Assembly: GCA_947498065.1 (NCBI GenBank)
Contig: CANMIS010000005.1
Span: 186,001 to 250,000 of the forward strand
DNA from: an uncultured Erythrobacter sp.
Lineage (GTDB): Bacteria > Pseudomonadota > Alphaproteobacteria > Sphingomonadales > Sphingomonadaceae
Length of the DNA stretch: 64,000 nucleotides
Direction of reading: 5' to 3'
Part shown: positions 17,226-26,448 of the stretch, piece after piece
How the letters are laid out: each line of letters opens with the position of its first letter
How positions within the stretch are numbered: position 1 is the stretch's first letter
Position numbers and translations under genes: made by a program
The notes under the pieces: generated by a model
What the model was told of the DNA's origin: nothing
The model's input: the letters and a program-made list of their open reading frames with translations, nothing else
Databases searched by the model: none

Positions 17226-18923
17226 CTAGGCCTTGGCTGCGCGGTTCAGCATCAGCACTGGGAAAAGGCCTGCGACTAGGATCAAGAGACTGGCGGTGGA
17301 CGCCTCGGCCAGCTTTTCATCGCTGGCGAGCCGATAGACCCGCGTGGCCAGAGTTTCGAGGTTGAAGGGCCGCAAGATCAGTGTCGCGGGGAGCTCTCTC
17401 AGGGTGTCGATGAAGACCAGCGCAGCGGCGGCGGCGAGGCTGGGCGTGAGCAGCGGGATATGGATCCGCCGCATCACCTCTCCCGGTCCCGCGCCCAGCG
17501 AGCGGGCGGCGGCATCCAGCGATGGCGGGACTTTTTCAAACCCGCCGCTGACCGAGTTGAACGCGACGGTCAGGAACCGTACTGACAGGGCATAGATCAA
17601 TATCGCGCTGGTGCCCGCGAGCAGCAGGCCGTGCGTGAAACCAAAGGTGTCGCGCGAGAAGCGGGTGATCGCTTGGTCGAACACGCCCAAGGGAGCGAGC
17701 AATCCCACCGCTAACAGCGCGCCGGGCAGAGCATAGCCCAATGTCGCCACCCGGATAGCAAAGCGTGTGATGCGGCTGTTCGAGCGGCGCTGAGCAAAGG
17801 CGAGGACGACCGCTGCTATGGTGCAAACCAGCGCCGCGCTGAGGCCAAGGGTCAGGCTATCGCTGGCGTAGTTCCACAAGGTTGCGGCGCTCATTTGATC
17901 GCCGGTCTCGAGCGCCAGAACCACCAGATGCGCGGCGGGAATGCCAAAGCCGAGCAGCACAGGCAGGGCGCAGAAAATAAGCGCCAGCGCTTGCTGCCAG
18001 CCGTTTAGCGCAACCAAGGCTTCATCGGATCGGGCGGCATCGCGGCTATCGGTCCGCCCGCGCCGGCTGCTTGCCTCAAACACGACCAGCGCGATCACGA
18101 AAACCAACATGAATGCCGCCAGCTTGAGCGCCAATTGTTTGTCACCCATGGCGAGCCAGCTGCGGAAAATGCCGGTGCTGAAGGTTGGAATGGCGAAATA
18201 TTCTGCGACGCCGAAATCGGCCAAGGTTTCCATCAAGACGAGCGCAAGGCCGCCAGCAATAGCGGGCCGGGCGGCGGGCAAAGCGACGCCGCTGAAGGCG
18301 CGTAGCGGAGCTGCGCCGAGGCTGCGGGCGGCGCGGAACTGGCTTAGACTTTGTGCGGAAAAAGCAGCGCGTGCGAGTAGATAGACGTAGGGATAGAGCA
18401 CGAGGCCCAAGATCAGAGCCGCACCGGGAAGCGAGCGGATCTGAGGGAAGCTGTATTCCCCGAGGCCCCAACCGGTTGCCGCGCGCAGCAAGCTTTGCAC
18501 TGGGCCGGTGAACGACAGCAGGTCAGCATAGATATAGGCCGCAATATAGGCGGGCACGGCGAGCGGTAGCACCAAGGCCCAGGCCAATATTCGCCTCCCA
18601 GGAAAGCGCGCCGCGCTGACCAGCCATGCCGTACCGACGCCTACGATGCCAGCGACTAATGCGGTCAGCAGCATCAGTGCGCTGGTGTTGATCAGATAGT
18701 CGGTGAGGATCGTTGAGGCGAGCTCGACGAGGCTATCGATCCCGCCGCTCGGAGCAGAGACCACGATGGTGAGGATCGGAATTGCCGCCAAAGCTGCAAT
18801 GATCCACGCGCCCAGCGACCAACGGTCGAGCGCCCCAAGGCCCGACGATGCGGCGGGCGAGAGCTCTGCGCCATCACCATTCGCGGTTGCGCGCGGCAAA
18901 GCATTGAGCCTAAGGCGGCTCAA
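17226..18923 (-). CDS. fbpB: Iron(III) ABC transporter permease (FbpB-like, fused two-domain)
   Basis: A 565-residue membrane protein with about 12 transmembrane segments and two copies of the binding-protein-dependent permease domain. One EAA-type loop is near residue 190 (AARSLGAAPLRAF), the other near residue 475 (AARSLGAGPGEVM). This fused form is typical of FbpB/SfuB ferric iron importers and related ThiP permeases. The partner ATPase and binding protein are encoded divergently next door, which supports iron as the substrate. The only plausible N-terminal start is a TTG at 18923 and is uncertain. Confidence 0.85.
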   Translation of the reverse strand: MSRLRLNALPRATANGDGAELSPAASSGLGALDRWSLGAWIIAALAAIPILTIVVSAPSGGIDSLVELASTILTDYLINTSALMLLTALVAGIVGVGTAWLVSAARFPGRRILAWALVLPLAVPAYIAAYIYADLLSFTGPVQSLLRAATGWGLGEYSFPQIRSLPGAALILGLVLYPYVYLLARAAFSAQSLSQFRAARSLGAAPLRAFSGVALPAARPAIAGGLALVLMETLADFGVAEYFAIPTFSTGIFRSWLAMGDKQLALKLAAFMLVFVIALVVFEASSRRGRTDSRDAARSDEALVALNGWQQALALIFCALPVLLGFGIPAAHLVVLALETGDQMSAATLWNYASDSLTLGLSAALVCTIAAVVLAFAQRRSNSRITRFAIRVATLGYALPGALLAVGLLAPLGVFDQAITRFSRDTFGFTHGLLLAGTSAILIYALSVRFLTVAFNSVSGGFEKVPPSLDAAARSLGAGPGEVMRRIHIPLLTPSLAAAAALVFIDTLRELPATLILRPFNLETLATRVYRLASDEKLAEASTASLLILVAGLFPVLMLNRAAKA

Positions 18924-18946
18924 CGCAACTGGCCCGGAATGAAGAT

Positions 18947-19996
18947 TTGAGCCTCGAATTTCGCCATATCGCCCATGCTTACGGTAACACTAGGGCGTTA
19001 AAAGACATCAGCTTCACAGCGCCCCAAGGAGAGATCACGTGTCTGCTTGGATCGTCGGGCTGTGGCAAGTCAACTTTGCTAAATCTCACCGCCGGATTGC
19101 TGCCAGTGCAGCAAGGCAGCGTGTATATTGACGGCGAATTGCTGGCCGATGAGAGCCACTCTCCCCCGCCGGAAAAGCGCCCCGTTGGGCTGGTGTTTCA
19201 GGACGGCGCCCTGTTTCCGCATATGACGATCGCGCAAAATGTCGCATTTGGCTTGCCGAAATCGCGCAATAGCAGTGACGTGATCGAAGAATGGCTGGAG
19301 CTGGTTGGCTTGGCCGGGCTGGGCGGGCGTTATCCGCATGAGCTGTCTGGCGGGCAGCAGCAGCGCGCGGCCCTGGCCAGGGCGATGGCGCCAGAGCCGC
19401 AGGTGCTGCTGATGGATGAGCCCTTCGCAAGCGTCGATATTGTCCTGCGCAAAAGCCTACGCCGCGAATGCCGCGCTTTGCTGCGTCAGCGCGGGGCGAC
19501 GGTGATCATGGTGACGCATGATCCGGAAGAGGCGCTCGATATTGGCGATCAAATTGCGGTGATGGACCGCGGACGGATCGCGCAATTTGGCACCCCGCAC
19601 GAGCTTTATGACACGCCGAGCAGCGCGCAAGTTGGCGCGATCTTCGGCGGCGCTCAGGTGATTGCCGGTGAGCGTGTGGAAGGCGGGATTGCGACCGCGT
19701 TCGGCACGTGGCCGCTATCCGCATTGGTGGGCGATGCCCCGGATAGCCTCAACTTAGACCTGCTGCTGCGCACGGATGGCTTTGAAGTGGCTAGCGCAGG
19801 AGAGGGGCGCGGATTGGTGGTTCGCGACATTCGCCGCACGAGTGCGCGCGCGCAAATTGTCCTTGCGAATGATGGCGGGGAAGAGCTGGCGATTGAGCTT
19901 GCGGGCGGTGATGCGCCTGCGGTTGGTGCGCGAGTGACCGTGCAGCCGCCCGCGGCGAGCGTACTTGCATTTGCGACCGCACTAACGGCGGATTGA
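18947..19996 (+). CDS. fbpC: Iron(III) ABC transporter ATP-binding protein (FbpC-like)
   Basis: A 349-residue ABC ATPase. Walker A GSSGCGKST is at residues 35-43, the Q-loop is in VGLVFQDGALFPHM, the signature LSGGQQQR is near residue 130 and Walker B VLLMDEPFA is near residue 148, followed by a C-terminal regulatory extension of about 110 residues as in FbpC/PotA-type ATPases. Start is TTG 18947; the nearby ATG at 18939 is out of frame and stops at once. Only 23 bp separate it from the divergent permease start, so its promoter must overlap coding sequence or the annotated starts are too far upstream. Confidence 0.88.
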   Translation: MSLEFRHIAHAYGNTRALKDISFTAPQGEITCLLGSSGCGKSTLLNLTAGLLPVQQGSVYIDGELLADESHSPPPEKRPVGLVFQDGALFPHMTIAQNVAFGLPKSRNSSDVIEEWLELVGLAGLGGRYPHELSGGQQQRAALARAMAPEPQVLLMDEPFASVDIVLRKSLRRECRALLRQRGATVIMVTHDPEEALDIGDQIAVMDRGRIAQFGTPHELYDTPSSAQVGAIFGGAQVIAGERVEGGIATAFGTWPLSALVGDAPDSLNLDLLLRTDGFEVASAGEGRGLVVRDIRRTSARAQIVLANDGGEELAIELAGGDAPAVGARVTVQPPAASVLAFATALTAD

Positions 19997-20036
19997 TCGC
20001 TGCCATGGCATTAAGGCTTGCGGAATTAAATTATAA

Positions 20037-20051
20037 TGCTAATCAATCGCA
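20037..20051. promoter_or_regulatory. Candidate Fur-type iron box upstream of fbpA
   Basis: TGCTAATCAATCGCA, inside a very AT-rich stretch 22 bp before the fbpA start, is an imperfect palindrome with TGC and GCA ends resembling alphaproteobacterial Fur boxes. Four or five of the seven paired positions match. Iron control of an FbpA gene is expected, but the site is a guess from inspection. Confidence 0.4.
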
Positions 20052-20073
20052 ATAAGGCATTCAAGGAAACATA

Positions 20074-21132
20074 ATGGCTAAGCGATTTTGGGGCGGTGCG
20101 CTCACAGCAATTTTGGCTGGCGCGCTCGCGGCGTGCTCTGGGACGAGCGGTGATAGTGAAACGTCTGAAGGCGTCGAAATCACCGGCGACGTGAACCTCT
20201 ATTCCTCGCGTCACTACGACACTGACTTGGCCCTGTATGAGGATTTCACTCGCGAAACCGGCATTCGCGTAAACCGCATTGAAGCAGGCGCAGATGCGCT
20301 GATCGAGCGGATTGTTAGCGAAGGCGAATTCTCCCCAGCGGATCTGTTGGTGACGGTCGATGCGGGCCGGCTTTGGCGGGCAGAGGAGGCGGGCATATTG
20401 TCTGCGGCGCAGTCCGATGTGCTGACCGAGCGCTTGCCGGAATATTTGCGGCATCCAGATGGCCTTTGGTTCGGCCTTTCCACCCGTGCCCGCGTGATCA
20501 TTTACAACAAGGCGGCGGGTGAGCCGGAAGGCTTGGCGAACTACGAAGATCTGACCGACGCGGCTTACGAGGGCGCGATTTGTGTCCGCTCTTCCTCCAA
20601 CATTTACAACATCTCGCTGCTCTCCAGCATGATCGCCAACAATGGCGCGGAAGCCGCACAGGATTGGGCGAGCGGCGTGGTCGCCAATTTCGCCCGCTCG
20701 CCGCAGGGCAATGACAGCGCCAACATCGAAGCGGTCGCCTCTGGCGAATGCCGCATCTCAATCGTCAATTCCTATTACCTTGCACGCTATGCGGCGCAGG
20801 ACGCGGAAAATCCCGAGGTTCTAGAGGCCATCGGAGTGATCTTTCCCAATCAGGAAACCACCGGCACGCACATCAATATCAGCGGCGCTGGCGTGCTTAA
20901 GCACGCTCCCAATCGCGAGAATGCGATCCGCTTCCTCGAATATTTGACCCAGGAAAGTGCTCAGCAATATTTTGCCAACGGGAATAATGAATATCCGGCG
21001 GTCTTGAGTGTTGCAGCTTCATCCGCGGTCGAGGGTCTGGGCGAGTTTAAGCCGGACACGCTGAACGCGGCGGAGATTGGCAAGGGTCAAGCGCAAGCGG
21101 TGCGGATTTACAACCAAGCCGGTTGGAATTGA
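20074..21132 (+). CDS. fbpA: Periplasmic iron(III)-binding lipoprotein (FbpA-like)
   Basis: A 352-residue extracellular solute-binding protein. The N-terminus is a lipoprotein signal with lipobox LAAC around residue 21, so it is likely anchored to a membrane. The mature part opens with VNLYSSRHYDTD, the hallmark of FbpA/IdiA-type ferric-binding proteins, and contains the paired-tyrosine iron site region IVNSYYLARYA near residue 230. It follows fbpC by 77 bp; an AT-rich Fur-like box lies directly upstream. Confidence 0.9.
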   Translation: MAKRFWGGALTAILAGALAACSGTSGDSETSEGVEITGDVNLYSSRHYDTDLALYEDFTRETGIRVNRIEAGADALIERIVSEGEFSPADLLVTVDAGRLWRAEEAGILSAAQSDVLTERLPEYLRHPDGLWFGLSTRARVIIYNKAAGEPEGLANYEDLTDAAYEGAICVRSSSNIYNISLLSSMIANNGAEAAQDWASGVVANFARSPQGNDSANIEAVASGECRISIVNSYYLARYAAQDAENPEVLEAIGVIFPNQETTGTHINISGAGVLKHAPNRENAIRFLEYLTQESAQQYFANGNNEYPAVLSVAASSAVEGLGEFKPDTLNAAEIGKGQAQAVRIYNQAGWN

Positions 21133-21160
21133 TCTGGGGCGTGAAAGCGCGCTTCAGTTT

Positions 21161-21838
21161 CTAAGGCTGCGCCCACATACGGGTCAGATTGGCGATGCTC
21201 TTATCAAGCGTCAGCGACAGCGCTGGATCGATGTTGTCCGCCGCACGCAGGCTGGCGCGTAGATTGTCGAGGTCAAACAGCAACTCGCGCTGAGGCCCGT
21301 CGGCAATCAGGCTCTCGATCCAACCGACGCAGACATGCCGCGTGCCGGATGTGACTGGGCGCACTTCGTGAATGCTGGTCGACGGGTACAGCACCAGCTG
21401 GCCCGCTTCGCCACCAATCTCCTGCGTCGCACCGGCATTGTGGATCGCCAGCTCGCCGCCTTCATATTGATCGCGCGGGGTCAGGAACAGGGTGAAGGAC
21501 AGGTCACTGCGCATCCGGCCTTCGCCTTTGCCCATCAGCGCATTGTCGATATGCGCGCCGTAACGGCCGCCGTTCTCCGTCTTGCTGACGATGAAATGCG
21601 AGAACCGCCGAGGCCGCGCGCCAGCCAGCAGGATGGGGTTGTCAACGATATGCGGCAGCAGCGTCTGGCGCAGCGCCTGTCCGGCCTCATTGTTCATCAC
21701 CGCCTGCTGATTGACCTTTACCGCGCTGGCACTTTTACCCGCCGTGGTTCGCCCATCTTGCCAGGTTAGCTCGCCCAATTGCGCGGTGATGGTGTCTAGA
21801 ATTTGCTGGTCTGTAATCGCGGATATCGACAGGATCAT
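21161..21838 (-). CDS. piuC: PKHD-type Fe(II)/2-oxoglutarate dioxygenase (PiuC family)
   Basis: A 225-residue member of the PiuC/Sbp PKHD-type hydroxylases, the usual family length. The iron ligands appear as the HxD pair in GRYGAHIDNALMG and the distal His in STSIHEVRPVTSGTR, followed by the Arg that binds 2-oxoglutarate. The ATG at 21838 starts MILSISAITDQQ; a longer frame to 22030 adds 64 low-quality residues and is rejected. PiuC genes are usually iron-repressed and linked to siderophore receptors, which fits the neighbouring fbpABC genes. The substrate is not known. Confidence 0.88.
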   Translation of the reverse strand: MILSISAITDQQILDTITAQLGELTWQDGRTTAGKSASAVKVNQQAVMNNEAGQALRQTLLPHIVDNPILLAGARPRRFSHFIVSKTENGGRYGAHIDNALMGKGEGRMRSDLSFTLFLTPRDQYEGGELAIHNAGATQEIGGEAGQLVLYPSTSIHEVRPVTSGTRHVCVGWIESLIADGPQRELLFDLDNLRASLRAADNIDPALSLTLDKSIANLTRMWAQP

Positions 21839-21921
21839 TGAGAATTTGGCCCGATAGTGTGTTGCACAAGCGCAAGGTGTGGCTAGGATTTGAAGCATAG
21901 AATTGCGCGAAAGGCGAGACA

Positions 21922-22716
21922 ATGAATTCCAAGCTGAAATTGTGGACCGGATTGGGCGTGGCGACCGCGCTGATGGGCAGCGGGCTGGCCGGATGCGCTG
22001 GAGAGGGCGGTGAAGGCGGCGAAGCTGCACAAACCGGAGAAGCAGGCACTGGCGGCGAGGCTGGAGAAGGCGGCGAAGCGGCTGGCGGTGAAGGCGAGGG
22101 CGGCGAAGCGGGCGCGGATGTCCGCGCGCTAGAACTGCCCAATCGTCTCGCCTTTATGTCTGGCCATGTCGCAGCGGGTCTTGCACTCTACCGGGCTGGC
22201 GATGCTGAGGCCGCCGCCCCGCATCTGCTCCACCCGGTTTCCGAAACGCACGCCTCTGAGCGCGCAGGTCTGGAGGAGCTTGGGTTCGATCCGGCACCGT
22301 TTGAGGCGGTGTCAGCCGCGCTTGAAGCGGGCAAGCCAGCGGCAGAGATTGAGCCGCAATTGGCGGCCGCTGAGGCCAACCTTCGCGAAGTGCGCGGCAA
22401 GGCTGGCGGCGATGAGGTCGAGGTCATTCGCTTCCTGATGGACACAGCCGTCGCTGAATACAGCGTCGCGGTTTCTGACGGGAAAGTCACCGATCCAGCT
22501 GAGTATCAGGACGCATGGGGCTTTACCCGAGTGGCTTGGCAAATGGCGGCGGATTTGGACACGCCGCGCGCCGAAGATGTGCGCACGCAGCTCACCGCGA
22601 TGCTTGCGCTTTGGCCCGAGGAAGGGCCCATCCCGCCGGCTGATCCCGCGCCTGCCGGGCAAGTTTCTGCGCTTGCAGCAAAGGTTGCTTTGGCCCTGCC
22701 TCAGCCTGCCTCTTGA
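21922..22716 (+). CDS. Putative lipoprotein with Gly/Glu repeat tract
   Basis: A 264-residue protein with a lipoprotein signal peptide (lipobox LAGC, residues 22-25) followed by a low-complexity tract of GGE/GEA repeats to about residue 63. A helical, Ala/Glu-rich domain of about 190 residues comes next, with HVAAGLALYRAGDAEAAAPHLLHPVSE near its start. It faces piuC divergently and sits among iron genes, so a role in periplasmic iron handling is plausible by context. No enzyme motif is visible, and I do not recognise the family with certainty. Confidence 0.7.
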   Translation: MNSKLKLWTGLGVATALMGSGLAGCAGEGGEGGEAAQTGEAGTGGEAGEGGEAAGGEGEGGEAGADVRALELPNRLAFMSGHVAAGLALYRAGDAEAAAPHLLHPVSETHASERAGLEELGFDPAPFEAVSAALEAGKPAAEIEPQLAAAEANLREVRGKAGGDEVEVIRFLMDTAVAEYSVAVSDGKVTDPAEYQDAWGFTRVAWQMAADLDTPRAEDVRTQLTAMLALWPEEGPIPPADPAPAGQVSALAAKVALALPQPAS

Positions 22717-22889
22717 GGCGACTGGCAGGCGATCGTCCCAAGGCTGACTTTCAGGAGTGAACGCTAAACTCACTTGAAGAGCGCTGACCAAACCGCCAAA
22801 TGCGCCGCGAAGACTCATCCGGCGCATCGTGCGCCAAGGCCGCGCCGCTGATGGCGATTGGCCGTTAAATTTGATTTTCGAGGCCCTAA

Positions 22890-23705
22890 TTGACCGAGCT
22901 CATTTTAGATCGCGATCAGTTCACCGAAAGCGGCGCGCTTTCCGTTGAGACCGTCACCTATGTCCATCACTGGACTGACAGCCTGTTCACCTTGCGGATC
23001 ACTCGGCCTGCGGCTTTCCGTTTCCGGTCGGGCGAGTTTATCATGATTGGCCTACCGGGCGACAATGGCAAACCGCTGCTGCGCGCCTATTCGATGGCCA
23101 GCCCGAGCTATGAGGAAGAGATCGAGTTTCTCTCGATCAAAGTGCAAGACGGCCCGCTGACCTCGCGGCTTCAGCATATCAAGGTTGGCGATCCGATTTA
23201 CCTTGGCAAGAAGCCAACTGGTACGCTGGTGACCGACGCTCTGCTGCCCGGCAAGCGGCTGTTCATGCTGTCGACCGGCACCGGCCTTGCGCCATTTATG
23301 AGTCTCGCCCGTGATCCAGAGATCTACAATCTTTATGATGAGATTTTCATCGTTCACTCGGTGCGGCAAGTGAACGAGCTGGCCTATCGCGAGTTGCTGG
23401 AAAGCCAGCTTGAAGGCGATCCATTGCTCGAAGACGAAGACCGCAAGAGGTTCCACTATATACCAACGGTAACGCGTGAAGATTTCCACACGACCGGGCG
23501 GATCGGAACGCTGATCGACAGCGGTAAGCTGTTCGAAAAGAGCAATGGCCCCAAGCATTTCGTGCCTGAGGAAGACCGCGTGATGCTATGTGGCAGCATG
23601 GCGATGATTAAGGACCATGCGGCTGATCTGGAGCAGCGCGGCTTTACCGAAGGCAGCAATTCCCAGCCAAACCAGTTTGTGATTGAACGCGCGTTTGTCG
23701 GCTAA
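22890..23705 (+). CDS. fpr: Ferredoxin/flavodoxin-NADP+ reductase
   Basis: A 271-residue FAD/NADPH oxidoreductase of the bacterial Fpr class. The FAD motif RAYSMASPSYEEEIEFLSIKV is near residue 70, the diphosphate contact GPLTSRLQHIKVGD follows, and the NADP site is in FMLSTGTGLAPFMSLARD. The C-terminal VIERAFVG resembles other Fpr proteins. The only start in a sensible place is TTG 22890. It recycles reduced ferredoxin and helps redox and Fe-S maintenance in the cytoplasm. Confidence 0.92.
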   Translation: MTELILDRDQFTESGALSVETVTYVHHWTDSLFTLRITRPAAFRFRSGEFIMIGLPGDNGKPLLRAYSMASPSYEEEIEFLSIKVQDGPLTSRLQHIKVGDPIYLGKKPTGTLVTDALLPGKRLFMLSTGTGLAPFMSLARDPEIYNLYDEIFIVHSVRQVNELAYRELLESQLEGDPLLEDEDRKRFHYIPTVTREDFHTTGRIGTLIDSGKLFEKSNGPKHFVPEEDRVMLCGSMAMIKDHAADLEQRGFTEGSNSQPNQFVIERAFVG

Positions 23706-23749
23706 TTTGCGGCCTTCCGCCCTGTAATCACGCGTGTCAGGCCAGCTGA

Positions 23750-24262
23750 TTAGTCGGCCTGCAAACTGCGATATTGACCGCCATAATACAGCAACGGCTC
23801 ATGCTCCGGCGTGAAGCGCACGCGCGTGATCTCCCCGATAAGGATCAGGTGATCGCCGCCATCATGCACGGCGTGTTTGCGGCATTCAAAGTTCGCCAGC
23901 GCATCGTGGATGATCGGCACCCCGTGCTCGCAAGTGTCAAAGGTGATCTCGGAAAAGCGGTCCGTCCCTTTGGTTGCGAACAGGGTGGATATGTGCCGCT
24001 GATCCGCGCGCAGGACGTTGATCGCAAAGTGATCGCTAGCCTCTAGCGCGCTGGTGGTCGACGCGCTGCGCGCAGGGCAAACCAGCAGCAATGGCGGATC
24101 AAGGCTGACCGAGGTGAAGCTGTTGGCGGTGAGCCCCACAGGCTCTCCATTATCGCCCAGCGACGTAACCACAGTAACGCCGGTTGCGAAAGTGCCAAGC
24201 GCATCGCGCAAGATGCGCGGATCAGAGCCAGAGCGATATTCTGTGTGGGAGGGCGATTTCAT
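23750..24262 (-). CDS. Flavin reductase family protein (FMN-binding split barrel)
   Basis: A 170-residue protein of the flavin reductase-like domain family. Typical blocks are RDALGTFATGVTVVTS near the N-terminus, GLTANSFTSVSLDPPLLLVCPA for FMN binding, FAINVLRADQ, and CRKHAVHDGGDHLILIGEI near the C-terminus. Such enzymes supply reduced FMN to partner mono-oxygenases. It converges on fpr and no partner oxygenase is adjacent, so the substrate pathway cannot be stated. Confidence 0.88.
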   Translation of the reverse strand: MKSPSHTEYRSGSDPRILRDALGTFATGVTVVTSLGDNGEPVGLTANSFTSVSLDPPLLLVCPARSASTTSALEASDHFAINVLRADQRHISTLFATKGTDRFSEITFDTCEHGVPIIHDALANFECRKHAVHDGGDHLILIGEITRVRFTPEHEPLLYYGGQYRSLQAD

Positions 24263-24423
24263 GTGTCAGCGCATGTGCGTCTGCCCCACTCATTTTGCAA
24301 GCGCGCACTGGCATTCATGCGAATTTCGCAAGGCAATTATGGCTTTGCGGCCTTTACAAAACCCGTGCGTGCGGCATGAATTGCAACCAGCAACTTAAAT
24401 GACAATTCAGAAGAGAAACTCCA

Positions 24424-25566
24424 ATGCTCAATGTCGCCCACCGCACCGCCTATAACGAAGATCACGAGGCGTTTCGCGATACGGTTCGCAAGGTGTTCGC
24501 AGAGCATATGGAGCCTTTCCTCGACCAGCATGAGGAAGAGGGCGTTGTCCCCCGTTCTGCCTGGAAAGCTCTAGGCGAGGCGGGCTTGCTGTGTCCCACG
24601 GTTGCAGAGGAGCATGGCGGGCTGGGCCTCGATTTCGGGTTCAACTGCGTGCTCGCCGAAGAGCTTAGCTACATGGGCTCGTCCGCCGGGTTCACCCTGC
24701 AAAACGACATCACCGTCAACTACTTCGAACGGCTGGGCAGCGATGAGCAAAAGGCGAAATATCTTCCGGGCATGATCTCTGGCGATGTTATCACGGCGAT
24801 TGCCATGACCGAACCGGGTGCGGGTAGCGACCTTCAGGGGATCAAGACCACCGCTGTCGAAGATGGCAATCACCTCGTTATCAATGGCTCCAAAACCTAC
24901 ATCACCAATGGCCAGAACGCCGATGTCGTGATCGTGGTGGCCAAGACGGACCCGAGTGCAGGCGCGAGAGGAACCTCGCTAATCCTGGTCGATGCCGACA
25001 CGCCCGGCTTTGAGCGTGGGCGCAATCTCGACAAGATCGGACAGCATTCTGCTGACACTTCGGAACTCTTCTTCGCCGATGTGCGCGTGCCCAAGACCAA
25101 TATCGTGGGCGGTGAAAATCGCGGATTTATCCATCTTATGGAAGAGCTGCCGCAAGAGCGCCTTTCGATCGCCGTTTCCGCCATGGGCGGGTCGCAGCGC
25201 GCATTTGACGAAGCGGTGAACTTCACAAAGGATCGCAAGGCCTTTGGCTCCACCGTGTTCGAGTTCCAGAACACCAAATTCACGCTCGCGGACCTGCAGG
25301 CAAAGTTGCAAGTTGGCTGGGCGCATCTCGACTGGGCTATCGCCCGCCATTTGCGCGGCGAGCTGACCACCGGAGAGGCCAGTGCTGCAAAGCTGTGGCA
25401 CACCGAGATGCAATGGGAGATGGTCGATGCCGCTCTGCAACTGCATGGCGGGGCAGGCTATATGAACGAATACCCCATCGCCCGGCTGTGGCGCGATGCG
25501 CGCGTACAGCGCATCTATGGCGGCACCAGCGAGATCATGAAGGAAGTCGTGAGCCGCGAAATTTAG
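24424..25566 (+). CDS. Acyl-CoA dehydrogenase
   Basis: A 380-residue flavoprotein of the acyl-CoA dehydrogenase family. Blocks visible: AMTEPGAGSDLQGIKTTA (FAD and substrate region), ITNGQNADVVIVVAKTD, ELPQERLSIAVSAMGG, the flavin-adenine contact ALQLHGGAGYMNEYPIARLWRDARV, and RIYGGTSEIMKEVV. The last motif has Gly where short- and medium-chain enzymes have the catalytic Glu, as in the long-chain and isovaleryl types, where the Glu is in the PQERL-containing helix. It is followed 13 bp later by an SDR, probably one lipid or branched-chain operon. Confidence 0.92.
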   Translation: MLNVAHRTAYNEDHEAFRDTVRKVFAEHMEPFLDQHEEEGVVPRSAWKALGEAGLLCPTVAEEHGGLGLDFGFNCVLAEELSYMGSSAGFTLQNDITVNYFERLGSDEQKAKYLPGMISGDVITAIAMTEPGAGSDLQGIKTTAVEDGNHLVINGSKTYITNGQNADVVIVVAKTDPSAGARGTSLILVDADTPGFERGRNLDKIGQHSADTSELFFADVRVPKTNIVGGENRGFIHLMEELPQERLSIAVSAMGGSQRAFDEAVNFTKDRKAFGSTVFEFQNTKFTLADLQAKLQVGWAHLDWAIARHLRGELTTGEASAAKLWHTEMQWEMVDAALQLHGGAGYMNEYPIARLWRDARVQRIYGGTSEIMKEVVSREI

Positions 25567-25579
25567 GGAGCGATCGAGC

Positions 25580-26320
25580 ATGACTGACCCACTCGATTTT
25601 AGCGGTAAACTTGTCCTCGTGATCGGCGGATCAGGCGGGATCGGCAATGGGATTGCGCAGGGCTTTCGAGGGCGCGGGGCCGAGGTGCATGTCACCGGCA
25701 CGCGCCCCGATGCGGGCGATTATCTTGAGGCTGAGGACAGTGATTTTAGCGGGCTTACCTATCATCAGCTTGATGTGACGGACCGCGAGCCGGTTGATGC
25801 TTTCCCATCCAAGATGCGGGAGCCTGATGTGCTAATCCAGTGTCAGGGTCTGGTGCGATATGGGCGTCAGGAGTTTGCGCAAAAGGGTTGGGACGACGTG
25901 GTCGATGTGAACCTCAATTCCGTGATGGATGTCGCCCGCGCCTTCCATGCAGGTCTGGCTGATAAAGGCGGCACGATGATCGTGATCTCCTCTGTCGCCG
26001 CGTTCAACGCAGTGATCGGTAACCCGGCCTATGCGGCTTCCAAAGCAGGGGCGGCGAGCCTTGTGAAAACGCTTGGCGCGGCGTGGGCGCGCGATGGCAT
26101 CCGGGTAAATGGGATCGCGCCGGGGCTAGTCCCGACCAAAATGACGTCGGTGATGACCGAACATCCTGAGCGGTTGGAAGCCATGGTCAGCGGTATTCCC
26201 ATGCGGAGAACAGGCACGCCAGAGGAAATGGCAGGCGCGGCGTTGTTCCTAGCCTCTCCTTTGTCGAGCTATATGACGGGCCAGACCCTGATCGTTGATG
26301 GCGGGCTGACTTTATCCTGA
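25580..26320 (+). CDS. Short-chain dehydrogenase/reductase (3-oxoacyl reductase-like)
   Basis: A 246-residue SDR. The cofactor motif GGSGGIGNG is near residue 17, the catalytic Ser is in VISSVAAFNAV, and Tyr and Lys are in YAASKAG near residue 154. The C-terminal FLASPLSSYMTGQTLIVDGGLTL is the classical SDR ending. Coupled to the acyl-CoA dehydrogenase, it may reduce a beta-keto intermediate or act on a hydroxyacyl-CoA. The precise substrate is unknown. Confidence 0.92.
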   Translation: MTDPLDFSGKLVLVIGGSGGIGNGIAQGFRGRGAEVHVTGTRPDAGDYLEAEDSDFSGLTYHQLDVTDREPVDAFPSKMREPDVLIQCQGLVRYGRQEFAQKGWDDVVDVNLNSVMDVARAFHAGLADKGGTMIVISSVAAFNAVIGNPAYAASKAGAASLVKTLGAAWARDGIRVNGIAPGLVPTKMTSVMTEHPERLEAMVSGIPMRRTGTPEEMAGAALFLASPLSSYMTGQTLIVDGGLTLS

Positions 26321-26448
26321 CTTCTTGCAGATTTATGGGTCTAAACGCTCCCTAATTCTCCGAATGTGACAAGATCGCTGTAGCGGTCAAAAACACGTCA
26401 TGAATGCGTCATAAGTCGCCACCATCCCATGCTTTCATGTGAAGCGGG

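Noticed and set aside
18142..18471. Long minus-frame overlaps inside bch, fbp and virB genes
   Set aside because: High-GC coding regions give frequent open shadow frames; none has a ribosome binding site, domain or independent support.
21838..22030. 64-residue N-terminal extension of the PKHD dioxygenase
   Set aside because: Arg/Ser/Pro-rich, runs into the divergent lipoprotein gene and its upstream region, and is not part of the PiuC family length of about 225 residues.
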